This document shows, piece by piece, positions 12,290 through 23,694 of a stretch of 64,000 nt of DNA. A model generated the notes under the pieces. It worked only from the letters and a program-made list of their open reading frames with translations, made no database searches and was not told where the DNA came from. Source of the DNA: Spongospora subterranea f. sp. subterranea (taxonomy: Eukaryota > Endomyxa: Phytomyxea > Phytomyxea > Plasmodiophorida); the NCBI GenBank assembly GCA_049724395.1, contig JAUGWO010000090.1, positions 1 to 64,000 on the forward strand. The letters are read 5' to 3'. The first letter of the stretch is position 1. Every line of letters begins with the position of its first letter. The position numbers and the translations under genes were made by a program.

Positions 12290-12859
12290 TTACCGCATTT
12301 TTTCAAATACATCCTGGATAACATCAAGATCGATTGTCCCATTATTGTTATCAGCTTGTTCAACCATCATCTGAGCCTCGGCCAGCTGAAATTTCTCTCC
12401 GAACTTGTGCGACGTCTTGAGCAGGTCAATGGCGTCCACGTTCCCATCGTGATTCGCGTCCAGTTCTTCATACGCTCTCGTAATGCCGTGTTTAACATCA
12501 TCACAATCAAGCGGCCACGTCATTATTGCACAAAAATTCTGAACAGAATCGACTTGAGCGAGGAAGTCAACATATTAAGTCCCCAATCACCTCAAACGTT
12601 ATCCTGCCCTCGGAATTGCGTTGCTCTGCACTAGAAAGCGCGTTCTCCAGCTCCAAGGCGGTCAAGGGGCAGTCAAATTTTGAGGTTATCGTTTGTAGAT
12701 TCTGAAAGCTCATGCACTTGTCCAATGGATTGGCAATCTCATCGAAAATGGAGCGTAGTAGTGCCAGGGTTTCCTCTGTCAATAGTCGTTGGTTCTGAAA
12801 AACATGGCGGATTGGGTTCTCATGTGTATTCCGCTTTAATCAGCTGATGATCATACCAT
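12290..12859 (-). CDS. EF-hand protein, calmodulin/centrin-like
   Basis: Exon 12290-12538 encodes two canonical EF-hands, DANHDGNVDAID and ADNNNGTIDLDV, with acidic ligands at the expected spacing. Exon 12591-12794 encodes a degenerate N-terminal EF pair (LLRSIFDEI..., then SEGRITFE). The intron 12539-12590 joins them in phase as RITFENFCAIM. A further putative intron 12795-12856 places the ATG alone on the first exon (12857-12859), giving M-NQRLLTEETLALL. Total length is about 150 residues, as in calmodulin and centrin. Only the C-terminal lobe looks able to bind calcium. It could serve the basal body or a calcium-signalling role; the sequence does not decide. It is divergent from the next gene by about 30 bp. 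Confidence 0.8.
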
Positions 12860-12890
12860 GTTATGATTGGCGAACTCTTTTTCTCGTCAA

Positions 12891-13121
12891 ATGGGCGACA
12901 ACAAGGCGGTGTATTATCTCACATCACAAAGAGCAGTTAATCGCTCGCCGGTCACAGCATATGCCACCAAAACTGCCGAGATCGATTCAGCATCTGTCGC
13001 CGCCGCATTACTCTACCTAGGAAGATATACAGCAGAGTCACCCAGAGCGAAAGCGATGGACCCGCCGTGCAAATTCACAAACCTGGACGGCGTGGGAATT
13101 CAGCGTTGGCAGGATGATTAG
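12891..13121 (+). CDS. Small hypothetical protein (76 aa)
   Basis: This single-exon frame starts MGDNKAVYYLTSQRAV and ends RWQDD. It opens 31 bp from the divergent EF-hand start, so the two probably share a promoter region. The middle is rich in Ala and Ser (ASVAAALLYLG) and there is no signal peptide or membrane helix. I do not recognise a family. It may be incomplete at the 3' end if an intron follows. Confidence 0.4.
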   Translation: MGDNKAVYYLTSQRAVNRSPVTAYATKTAEIDSASVAAALLYLGRYTAESPRAKAMDPPCKFTNLDGVGIQRWQDD

Positions 13122-13401
13122 TATATCAGTTGAAAGGTTTGAAACGGGTCCTGGGCCCGGCCAAACACAAGTTAAATCCTGGTAATCACATAATCCAAGG
13201 ATGACTCAGTACTTAAAATAAAGTTGAACATGTGTTTATTCTGGGCAAAAAAAGGGACTCAACATCCAATCGATTACTTCTTCTGTAGTGAGGCGAGGTA
13301 TTCCGGGCGAGGTTTCAAGTACGTCACGCCGAGACTCTCAGGATCGTATCTGGGCAAACAAGTTAGAGCGGATAACGACGACGACAACAGCAGAATATCG
13401 C

Positions 13402-15461
13402 CTACTGGCCCAGGCGTTTTCTAAAATCGGGCTGGCCATCCAGAGCCCAGTCCACTCGCTGGATGAATGTTCCAAGCGTTAGTTTGAACAGCTCATTCCC
13501 GACGCCGGCGCTTCGCATGGCGCAACCAAACCGGGCTGACAATCACACTCAACGCCAGCATCGATTTCAGTTGAAAATCATCAGGCGAACGTACCACTCG
13601 GGATATCATGTCCATCGACCATTCCGAACGCAAACACCTTCTTCTTCAGCTCAGGGTTTTTCATGAAGCGATGTGCGTTGAATTCGAATGGATGATCGAA
13701 TACAGAGGGATCGCGGGACGCCAACGGGACGTTGACCACTGACATCTCTGTTATCACCCAGGCGAAAAAACGCGAGACCGATGAGTTTTTTACGCACCGA
13801 CAAGTTCACCCTTCTTGACGACGTACAGCTTGCCATCGCCGGCAGGTATCTCGACGTCTCGTTGCGCTTCTTTGAACAGAATCTGAACGCACATTTGAGG
13901 ATGGATTGTTTGTTCCTGGTTGATGACGACGGCAATACCGTCGGACGAATGAAAAGTCGCATGGTTTCCCAGGCGAACGAATCAAGTAAGGGGAACTTGT
14001 CCATCGAATCCAACGTGAGCTGATGTCCATCCACTTCATCGCGGAGAAGGCTCAGTATCGTCTGTTGGTCGCCTAAGACCGAAAGCGCTTGGCACAGGGG
14101 CAATCCCAATCCTGCGACAACAACGTTTGTTTGGTTCGTTCGAAAAAGAGCGGTGGGTTTAAGATAACCCGAGCCAAAACTGAACCTGCCGTTCCATTCA
14201 ACTGCATGAACATCATTAACCAGTACTCCATGTCTTTCGTGGGGAACCCCATATCCTGTCAACAACAACTTTTTCGATAAAATCCCTCGACGTAAATACG
14301 ACACTGTCGACACACCTGCGCCATTTTTTCAAATTCTTTGTAAACGGGACTTCGATGATAAATTTTCAGAGATTCGTCACGCGTCGCATATCCGTTCTTG
14401 TACCAAACCATCGCTTTTGAGAAAAACTATGAAAATTCAGAAACACCTAGCGACGATTTGTATAGTGTCTGATACGGTGGCAAGCTGATCCCCAATCCAT
14501 GTATCAGTATTGATCATGCTGAGGGCGTTGAACGGATAGGTTGTTAATGCTTCCCAGCTCGGCGGCCGACAGCCCAAGAGCCATTCATAGATGAGGTCGC
14601 CCGAGATTTTCAAAGCAACCTTGAAGACAACATCAGCGACGCGCTTTTCAATGTAGAAAAAATCCTTGTTCTTACGTCATGGATGTTGCGATAGGGACCG
14701 TTTCCTTCAGCATATTTCTCGAAAATGAACTGATAAGCGAGTGAAGCGGATCGGTCGAAAGCGGCTTGCAAGAGTGGCATTCGACTATGGAGGACGGCGA
14801 CCGTTAAGGCCCTGTTTACCTATATTGATGCTGATGACGAATGCGGCTATGATGGGCAACTCGAATCCGACCTTATGCCCGAAAGCATCGGAAGCGGTCA
14901 ATACTGGCCAGGCTGTCTTCATGATATATTCCGGTATGCCGATCGGCCCAAACCTTGAGTCGATGTTGAAGATACGGGCAACGCATTTGTAAGAAAAAAG
15001 AGTACCTTTTGTGTTTCTCGCGATCAAACACGTCGGACGTTGAGCCGATAACAAAGGAGGCGGATGTGTGGTCGGCAACAACAATGGTTTCCAGGCCGAT
15101 GGAGCAACGATATACCTGGACAAGGGGGTTGTTCGGGGGGTATTGATCAATGAGGGTCGGATAATCGCAATACCGGTGCGCCATTGGCGGCAAGGCTCTT
15201 CTTGTATAGGGTACCACCGATATTGCCAACAAACATCAGGGCGTCGACGAACGCTAAAATGTTGAATGTGCCGGCATACTTGGCGATTTTGTGGATAAAG
15301 TCATCGCACTCAACTGGCCTGGCGATTTCCCCTGTATGACCTCCGGAAGCCTGATATGCACTTGGACTAGACAAGGGCGATTTTTCGTCTGGTTCGGCTT
15401 CGCCTTTCCCCTCTTTTCGCGACTCCTTGGAGCGTTCTTGTGTCGGCTTAGCGGCGCTCAT
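13402..15461 (-). CDS. Cytochrome P450, CYP74-like, about ten introns
   Basis: The reading frame can be carried from ATG 15461 to TAG 13402 through short introns that all preserve phase. Recognisable parts are: an N-terminal helix (NILAFVDALMFVGNIGG); APVYRCSIGLETIVVADH; SDVFDREKHKR; an I-helix region MMFMQLNGTAGLGLP; the K-helix SFAWETMRLFIRPT (E..R); a beta segment YVVKKGELVEMSVV; the PERF region LASRDPSVF then FEFNAHRF; and a haem region ending ARFGCAMRSAG with the likely axial Cys. Spacing and wording (LFKEAQRD, KKGELVEM, ASRDPSVFD) recall CYP74-clan enzymes, which rearrange fatty-acid hydroperoxides without O2 or reductase. That clan call is an inference; the P450 call is firmer. Exon 1 is 15174-15461 and the last exon is 13402-13535. 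A classic N-terminal anchor is not obvious. Confidence 0.72.
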
Positions 15462-16926
15462 GGCGTTGCGGAGTTCCAGGTTCCCGATGTGGTTCGCTTT
15501 TCACCGTAATCGTATGTCCTCAACTACCTACTGTTTTTTCTACACACTCGTCTGTACCGTCCTAAACAGTTACACGTCCTTGACCCAGGCGACAAGAGAG
15601 CCCGTGGGAGGGGGGGGTGTGACTGTAATGGGTAACTCAACATCACTTTTTTGATCACTTGGCACTTTACAGCACTTGACCGTGAGGAGGCCGCGGCACT
15701 GGTCACTGTGTAGGATGACGCAGTTGTGGGTTGACTGGTGCGGAACACACCACGGAGGCTTTTTTCTACCGCGCGCGAGATGCTTGGACACTCGCACAAT
15801 AGGGTACACTATTGACTGTGACGCAGTCAAATCATTACAAAACTATATTGCACACTGCGCTTAGACGCGCGAATAATTGATTAGGTCACGTGAAAATCTT
15901 TGAGCGGCGATGGGATCTATTGGAAACTGGTTAACTATGATATGCAGAGACGTCTTTTAGACAGCGTCAACATCAAAAGCACTGCGAGTACTTCGGAAAG
16001 ACTCAATCGCAAACTGCTCTATTTTATTCCATGTAACAACTGGGGGTCAGCATTTATTTTAAACTTGAATTCTTTCAACACACGCAAAATAGTTAAATTC
16101 AACACTTAACATCATGTATTAATGACTTTGCTCATCCATCGTTTAAAAAAAAATAAAATGTCCTGTGTACTTAAAATATTTCGAAGCACTCGCAGTGCGT
16201 TCGATTTTGACGCATTGGAAAAAGACGTCTCGCCATATCCTAAGATGGAGTGCATCTTGGAGTTCAACGACTCCATAGCAATTCGGGATCTTGAGTCTCA
16301 CTAGACTCGGATGGAACTGCATTGGACGAGTCGCTGCTTCGCTCGCTTGTTCGCAGCAATGAAGATTCAGGCCGGACAACCTCTTGCGTTGTGGCTCTTA
16401 ATTAAAATGGAATACGTTCATCGCAGACACTTCCAGGGATCGTAGCAATGGACGCTACTACAACTGTAGTGTCTGGAATGTGATTGTCAAATATACTGGC
16501 AACAACAACCCCGCTAGTGGACTCCGAAGAGGTAAAATCAAATATTGAAAATCCACCAAGAAACCATAACATACCTGCCACTCGCATGGATTGTTGGCGT
16601 GGTTTGGAAGACATGTCGCCAATTTCTGCATCTGGAAGACATACATTAGAGTAATAAAACAAGCGATCCTAACTTGAGTTACCAGGCGAAACAGACGACT
16701 GATCCCTCTGATGTCTTGTGAGTGGGCATCTAGAACTTCCAGATCGATGGCCAATCCCGTTGCGACCGGAGAGGACACACGATCGACAAATCACAGGCAG
16801 GCGCGCTTTGGCTTGAACACCAAACGCGACTCGTTTGGTTGCGAAGCGATACGACCAGGCCGCGGACGGGCTCGAACTGGTGGCAACCCGGAGCAGACCG
16901 GTTCATTTGCACGAATTAGACTGCGG

Positions 16927-18764
16927 TTATGATTGAATTGCGTTAGTTAATGCAAGAATCGTCATCTTGAACCCATGTGTACCAGCATCTTCTGCTGATT
17001 TCACAAGTTCGTTCGCTAAATCCATCAGCTTTCGAAAACGCTGAGTCTTGTGGGTAGGATAGTACAATTGTTGATACACATCCAAGTCAGTTGGTGATGA
17101 ATGCACAACATATGCTGACACCATATCCATGGCTTCTGGAGAAGAGTGAACAGATGAGGCATCACCTGAGGACAATCCCAACGATTCTATGACAGACCTG
17201 TAGAGCGGATGTCTGTCCAACCTCCATCGGGGTGCCAGATTCTTGACATCACGCATGGGACGATTGAGATTGGCAAAACCGCAGCAATATGCCGACATGG
17301 GATCAAGGACGACGTGTAAAACCCACAAACACAGCTGGGAACTGCTTCTGTTTCGTGACCTGGAACAACTACTAAAATTTCGCAGCCGGAGCCATCATGA
17401 CGACGAACCTGCCAATGCGCACCATTGAAAGTAGAACAGTACTGGTCCATAAGCAATAACTGGTTGGTTTACAGTTCGTCTACATGGGAACTACAGCGAT
17501 GCGACTGAAGAACACTTTTTTCCGATTTCAGAAACGGCTTCCAGTTCTTGCCGAGTCACGAGTGCTTCGAGGTGCTTGACAAGCTCCAACAAGTTAAATT
17601 TTCTTATATCAGTGCCAGACGTCTTGATTCGTGCGTTGTTAGATTCAGCTCGTTGAGTTGACACGTGTCCAGCAGAAAAGATTTGGGCAAATTCTCTCGG
17701 AATCTTCGCAGAGTTTCATTATAAAGTTCAAAGCTTTCTCAAAACCATTGCAACGGTTTACCAGACGGTCCACAATCTGATTGAACGAATCTGGATCCAG
17801 AATTTCATAGAGCAAAGTCGAGCAAAGCTTGTTGAACGCTGTCGACAACTTCTCCGGGAGAGACGCAGCAGCGGAAAACATCCCTTTTGAGAAATGATGC
17901 ACGAGAGTTTGTGCTTTATGTTGAGGCTTTCCGAAACAGTATAGTACGCGACTGCCCCGTCCGACATCAATGTCGATTCCGGCTGAGCAAGGCTACACAA
18001 CTGCAGGCTTTCTTCGATAATAGCAGCGGTTTCCGACGGTGCTACGGTTATTGCAGATATCGTGCTCTTGCCTAAGCAATCAACATTTGTGAATACAATC
18101 AACACAAGGTTGTAAGCAGAAATGTCGAAGGTGGCATCGGCGATAGTGAATCCTCGTACTGCAGAGCGTATGGCACCATGCATGGAAATTGGATAATGGC
18201 GCTGACAATTCTTGCTGAAATGTCGTATCCTATGAAAAAAACACCTTCCCGGATATTAATTTCCCCCAAATCTCATAAACTCTCTCATGATATCGAGGTC
18301 ATTCCCATAAATCTTTCTTTTCGCTTCGGCCACCACGCGATGAAGGAGCTGACTAGCGTATTCCCTATTTTCAAAAAAGCGATGCATCATCTTCCGCAAT
18401 TGCGGCAACCCCAACGCTGGGCCGGCTTGCCGAAATCAGATATAGCACTTGCGGCGTAAGGTCTTGTTGACCTTGAGCAAACGAGACCCCTCGCACACTG
18501 ATGACCGCGTTCAAAGGGTGGGAATGTGTGGGACGGAACCCCTTTTCCTTGATGATGTACACGTTTTTGGCAAAATCGTAAGTGAACAAGACTTGATACG
18601 GACAAGCAGCGTGTCTGCAATAAAACCGTCCGCGCTGGGCAATTGACTCTACCCCAAACAATTTCACTGCCCGCTGAGCATCCATCGATGCGGGCTTCGG
18701 TTGACGTTAAATTTTGCGACCTCGCAAACGTTTGGGTTTTGGACAGCAGATCCTGGTAGACCAT
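16927..18764 (-). pseudogene. MULE-family transposase with FLYWCH/WRKY-like and SWIM zinc motifs, frameshifted
   Basis: In order from 18764 downwards: an N-terminal segment MVYQDLLSKTQTFARS; after a frame change near 18690, a zinc motif (YCRHAACPYQVLF followed by RPTHSHPLN, i.e. C-x4-C and H-x-H) like FLYWCH or GCM1/WRKY DNA-binding fingers; a MULE catalytic-core piece with DATFDISAYNLV and a second Asp in LMSDGAVAYY; after another frame change near 17895, VHHFSKGMFSAAASL; and then a SWIM finger CVCGFYTSSLIPCRHIAA near 17300. The tail continues in a third frame to 16927. The successive frame changes suggest an inactive copy, although some could be short introns. Its position inside the TIR pair supports the assignment. 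Confidence 0.75.
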
Positions 18765-19088
18765 GAATGTATCGCCTGAATAAACATCACCGGCCGCGCG
18801 TATTTGCGATGGACAACGACTGATTACAAGAATTAATAAACCATTATGACGACAACAAAGCTATTGGTATACCTCGCATTAAAAGAGGCACTATCGCCTG
18901 GATAACATCACCGGCGAATTTACTGATGAATCACTATAGAAGAATTAAAGTGAAGAACAGTATGCGATTAGAATAAAAAACCTTTCCCATACAGCCATCT
19001 CAGAGACGGCAGCATAAGTGCTAGGCGATAGTTGACTAAACAGAAACAATCAGAGATAATTGAACCGTTAATTATGTAGAATATAATC

Positions 19089-19351
19089 ACCACCTCGAAA
19101 ATTGCATTGCTGAAACTGAAACAGAAGACACTATAGATGAAGAGAGAATCGATTCAGCATATGATGTGATCCACAACCCTAAGCTGCGATCCGCAACCCC
19201 TCGCTAAATGCAAAGATATATATATTGCATTGAGCGAGGGGTTGCGGATCGCAGCTTAGGGTTGTGGATCACGTCATATGCCGAATCGATTCTCTCTTCA
19301 TCTATAGTGTCTTCTGTTTCAGTTTCAGCAATGCAATTTTCGAGGTGGTAC
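19089..19351. repeat. Long hairpin: ~125-bp inverted repeat with short AT loop
   Basis: The left arm, about 19089-19213 (accacctcgaaaattgcatt...), is the reverse complement of the right arm, about 19227-19351, with about three mismatches. The loop is the short run agatatatata. It lies inside the Mutator-like element next to its right TIR. A transcript across it would fold into a near-perfect double-stranded stem. Confidence 0.9.
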
Positions 19352-19364
19352 CCTATTGTGCGAA

Positions 19365-19409
19365 TGTCCAAACATCTCGCGCGGTTCAACCGCGCGAGAT
19401 GTTTGGACA
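19365..19409. repeat. Palindrome with 20-bp arms at the transposon's right end
   Basis: The arm tgtccaaacatctcgcgcgg is followed by ttcaa and then its exact reverse complement. It is the outer TIR sequence of the element present twice, head to head, across the element boundary. Confidence 0.95.
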
Positions 19410-21580
19410 TGATAGGCCGAACACGCCAAGACATGCCCAGTTCGGCGCACCTCAGTCTGTGACGTGGCGCGGGGGGGACACAGGGATACAGTCAGGTGTA
19501 TGCCCTCCGTAACACGCGTGTAACAAAGGGGATGGTTTTCCTCAATTATGGTCTTTGACGCCGGAAGTTCAGGAGTTCCAAGGCATCCAAGTTCGGCGAA
19601 TCGAACTTGACTGCAACGATGATACTATCCAGACTCTCCAGTCCTCGGAATCTCTCGTGCTTATATAACAATGATTCTGCCTCGATTTTACATCAACGGC
19701 CGTAAGACGGTTTATCGAGAAAACTGCAGGACGGGAGAGTCTGGATATTATTATCGTTCAATTTCTATCATCATCTTCGCGAGAGTTGACGTGCTTTCGG
19801 ACGATTGAGGGAAACCCATCTCATTCCTGTCATCCTCTCCACCAGGGTCCCAGCTATCAAACAAGGGTTGACGCAACTGATGACGTCAGATTTCATTCTC
19901 ATTCATAATCGGCATTTGTTTACCCATCCAAATGGGGCACTTAGCGAATCGCACAAAATCTGCACGATCACTTTGGGAAGAAACATCTCGCATTCTAATG
20001 GAGGAAGACCCAGATACGCCTGTCGAAAACAAGGTGCAGCTTGAATCGGGTTCATTACGCCCGATCAGGAGGATTTTCGCCGAACGACAGTCATACAATT
20101 GAGACCTCCTGAACTGGCGTTGACCTCAGATGGAATGCCCTTGTTCCTGGGCATGTCTCACTCCAATATTCCTAGGGCTATGGGCCACCCGGCTCTGTTC
20201 AATATGCTGGCAGCGCCAGCGAATCCGGTTTGTCCATCGACGCTACTTTTCGGCTTGTTTCAAAGCCATTCACGCAGCTCGTGACTGTCGTGGTAAACAA
20301 TGGCGATCGGACTCATGTTTTCCTTTCGTCTGTATTTTGATTTATCAGCGTCGGGACTTCTCAGACTCAGGGTGGGAATTACAATTAGGCCTGCCTGGCA
20401 GTTTGCTGCGATTTCGAGGTTGTATTAACTAGTGCAGTCAAAGGTGCGAACATAGGTCAAAAAATTCTTGAGACTTTTATATTCGGCAGGTACAAAAGTG
20501 TGAGCTCGACATTATCATTGTCGGGGTACTAGGCTGAAAGTTCGGTCCCTATGTTCAGTGATGGTAGCCAAGTCGGCGGCGAACAGACTCGTGTGTTAAA
20601 ACCTCGCGAATCGATTGCAGTTTCAGACGATGCATTGTGAAGATTCACACGAGGCCTTGCCCTAGCTGTTCCCAACCAGCCAAGTCGACCGTCGTGAGAT
20701 TCGTCGAAGCCGCAGCCGGGCCAAGTCAACGGCACGACAAGGGTCGGACGAGAATTCGCGACTGGCTTTCCAAGCCAATCTACGCGCATCGCCGGTCAAG
20801 CAGCATTCAACCAACACGGGCAGCAACCTGAACTTGACGTTGGTCGCGACGACTACGGTCCACAACCAAGCAGTCCTGGCGCCTTTGGGTTGTTTGTCTA
20901 CGCAGGGCCTCGCGCCTTGGCAAGTAGGGCGCTCAGCTCTCAGCAAGAGGTGTTTCGAATGAGCGCCTTAGCTTGAGTATCCGCCCGGTTGTATTTAGAC
21001 GGCTTCGACATGGGTTTGGCGACGGAACCGCGCAGGGTTTGACGAGCCTGGTTGGGATTTGCTGCGTTGATTCGTCTGACGTCCGACTTCAACGAAACAG
21101 GTCCCCTTTTCGGCACATGTTGCCGGGTCGGAACGGTGTTCGCATCGTGGCCCCTCTCGTCGGCGACAGGTTGTGTTGGACGAATGCAGAGGATGTATAA
21201 CCACCAATGGTCAAAATCCATTGTCCATTCAAGTCACCCAGGCAAATTGCATTAGGATGCCCAACATTTACTTGAACAAACACTCGTTAGCGGTTCACGA
21301 GTTCTACAATACGGCGACTTGTCACAAATCCAGTAGCTGGTTTATCAATGAAGTTTTGTTTGGACAGGTTACGAGATAAGTTTGCCAGCGGGTCTTCCCC
21401 ATCTGATGAAGATCACTAACAGGGAAAATGCATCGTGGGGAGTGTCGTGAGATAATCTGGAACATTCGTGCCTCAAGCTATCCATAACATTCACACAATC
21501 CAGAATCTCTGGATGTATTGCGGGCGGATCGACCAGTATATTGGTATTGCACGAACAAGCAATCTTTATAATTGACCGAA
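19410..21580. other. 2.2-kb stretch with no recognised gene
   Basis: GC-rich with several overlapping short frames on both strands, none showing a family motif. A minus-strand piece around 19560-19660 reads SIIVAVKFDSPNLDALELL and looks protein-like but has no continuation I could follow. It could hold old transposon sequence or a small lineage-specific gene. Confidence 0.4.
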
Positions 21581-22189
21581 ATGAACATCATATTGGTGGC
21601 CGGGTTGATGGCGATCATCTGCTTGAACATGCAGACCGCCAGGGCCCAAACCAACCTGACATTCGTTCAGGATATCTGGCCGATCATCACCAAATATATC
21701 GACGGGAGTAATCACCTATCGGCAACTGGTGCCAATGGAAATTATCTTCCAATGCCGAACGCGGCAACGGCCTATACCAACATGTTCATGGTCCAATCGC
21801 AGATTAGTACGTCGACGTACCTGATCACGCCATATAACCATTCAGCCAGCTTGTTGTGGAATTTAGTGGCAAAAGGACCCTTATCAGTAAGGTCGTAAAA
21901 CTCGAAAAACGGGCCGTTATTGACCATCGCCTCTCGTTAGAATGGAGTCGTTATGCCGCCAGGCAGCACGACGTTGACCAGCAAAGAGGTCGAACAGATT
22001 GCTAGCTGGATTGATCAAGGTGCGTTGTTCCAGATCGATGCCAAAGGGGTGTCGTCAGTTCCTGGGCCGAACGGCGGCGTCATCCGAGGAGGGAACACTG
22101 TCGATGCGTTGACATCAGTATATCTATCGGTTGTCGGGACGGCGGCGGTCATAGCGATTACGTGGATCTATCTTAAAATTAAGCTATAG
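21581..22189 (+). CDS. Secreted, membrane-anchored cytochrome c-like domain lacking haem cysteines
   Basis: Exons 21581-21886 and 21941-22189 are joined by a 54-nt GT-AG intron in phase. The protein of about 184 residues starts with a signal peptide (ILVAGLMAIICLNMQTARAQ), has a domain reading FVQDIWPIITKY...SASLLWNLVAKGPLS...VVMPPGSTTLTSKEVEQIA then SWIDQGALF, and ends with a membrane helix (VVGTAAVIAITWIYLKI). That pattern (xDIxPII near the start, MPPG, then I..WIDQGA) matches bacterial-type cytochrome c domains, where the first block is followed by CxxCH. Here the corresponding text is DGSNH, so both cysteines are gone while the His and the MPPG Met remain. Function is unknown; covalent haem attachment looks impossible. 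Confidence 0.6.
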
Positions 22190-22253
22190 TGGCAAGATGC
22201 CCGTCATCATCTTGGTACGAACAGTTTTGGTTGTTGACAAAACGTGTATATTC

Positions 22254-23190
22254 TTAATACAGACACAGTCGTAATTTGCCACCCCTCGACACCGTCTCTT
22301 GCGCCATGTACTTGCGGAAGAGCTCGACGAAATCGTTCTTGACGTCGTCCATGTCAAATAGGTTCATGGACTTCACATCCTGGGAAACCGTCAGCAATTG
22401 GCACATCCCGATCTGACTGGGTATGAATACAGACCCGGCCCATATCGATAATAACATGTTCTAAACATGACGATGTTAACGCACCGGCATCGTACAGCTT
22501 CAACAGCCTATTAGGGGTGCCGACAGCAATGCGAACATCGCCTTCGAGGGTGGTCACCTGTTCATTCACCTTCATGTGCTTGGCGAATAGTTTCGCTATC
22601 AGCAACTTTCCGTTTTGAAAATATTTTAACGCTCTGAAATGCAAAAGGAAACTGACGATTCAGAAAAAGTGTCCGACCCCTCTTAAAAACCAAGTCGAAC
22701 TGCATTACCTGACAATATCAACTGCTCTAATTGCTGAATATGTAATCACCAACATAATGGGACCATCTCGTCTGTCGCCACCGCCTAGAAATTTCTCCTT
22801 CCATTGGGGCTGCATGGCCTTGATGGCGCCGACAATCTTGCCCAGTTCTCGGATATTCAGTTGGGTTGACGGCGATAGCGGGATGAAATCGTCTCCGGTG
22901 CCTTTCTCCAGTTCGCCACAGTCCAGTAATCGGTGAAACGCTTCGGCCTGGCCGGCCGGCGGGCAGAACTCGGCGTCTCGCATCACGTTCTGCCTATATT
23001 TCTCGGTCTTGCCGCGTTTGGCGGCGTGCTTCATGGCCTCGATCCTCTTGCGCTTCTTCAACAGCTTGACCTCCTCCTGGTCCGCGCCCGGCGTCTGATC
23101 GTTCCGATCGTCGGGGTCGGCATCATCCACAAGCGACGGCAATACGTCGGAATCGTTCACATCCTCGACAACCCACGCCGATTCCTCCAT
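22254..23190 (-). CDS. Cms1/CMSS1-like ribosome-biogenesis protein
   Basis: Exons, in coding order, are 23190-22709, 22633-22435 and 22370-22254, with introns of about 75 and 64 nt. An acidic start (MEESAWVVEDVNDSDVLPSL) is followed by a basic KKRKRIEAMKHAAKRGKTEK block, then FIPLSPSTQLNIRELGKIV, LVITYSAIRAVDIVRAL, VRIAVGTPNRLLKL, HVIIDMG, and a C-terminal SMNLFDMDDVKNDFVELF. This is the layout of Cms1, a nucleolar protein shaped like a degenerate DEAD-box helicase and associated with small-subunit processing. TPNRL matches the helicase TPGR-like motif, and no ATP-binding GxGKT is present, as expected of the family. An upstream in-frame start at 23232 is possible. Confidence 0.85.
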
Positions 23191-23694
23191 GGCGACGGCG
23201 AAAAACAAGGCTCCGCAGCGAAAGTTGAACAAGTAAAGTGTAACTGCAAAATCTCCAGATCAGTCAATTTCTTTCGCACTCCGGGCGGACTTCTCAAACC
23301 ACTATCTTTGGAAAATATCCACAACGCTTGCTGACGTGAACAGCGAACGAGTGTCACCCAAACGACACTGATTGGGATCGACTTTCCGTCAGTGTTTGTT
23401 GATTCGAATTGCGATGGTTTTGAACGCATTGTCAGCGGCCGTAGCTGTGTTAGGTCGTCGATGGAAGTCAATCTTGGGTGTTTGGGATTGTTTCCCGAAA
23501 CTTGACCGAATCGGTGGATAAACAATCAACAGTGAAGGTGTCTATTTGCAGGACAGCATGGAAAGTTCGGATGTGGTTTCGGTTAAATGATCCGCGGTTC
23601 GGAAAATATATGGTTGTTTTTTGGTCGTGGCTGGCTGAATGAGTGAGTGGACTAGTCCGATTTAGTCGGCCGATCCAGACTAACAGGAACGATC

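Larger units (their letters stand above)
15769..19384. mobile_element. Mutator-like DNA transposon with terminal inverted repeats
   Basis: The left end 15769-15807 and right end 19348-19384 are inverted copies of about 38 bp (ccgcgcgagatgtttggaca and onward to caatagggtac) with two substitutions and one 2-bp indel. Between them lies a minus-strand MULE-type transposase relic, which identifies the superfamily. A third copy of the outer TIR lies inverted at 19390-19409 and forms a palindrome with the right end. I could not identify a clean 9-bp target duplication, perhaps because of that rearrangement. The interior also carries the long hairpin listed separately. Confidence 0.75.

Noticed and set aside
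15524-15830. Two overlapping minus-strand frames of about 90 codons at the left transposon end
   Set aside because: They run across the TIR and low-complexity G runs and show no conserved features.
23232-23525. 122-codon minus-strand frame upstream of Cms1
   Set aside because: No motif or plausible start context; probably 5' flank or leader of Cms1.
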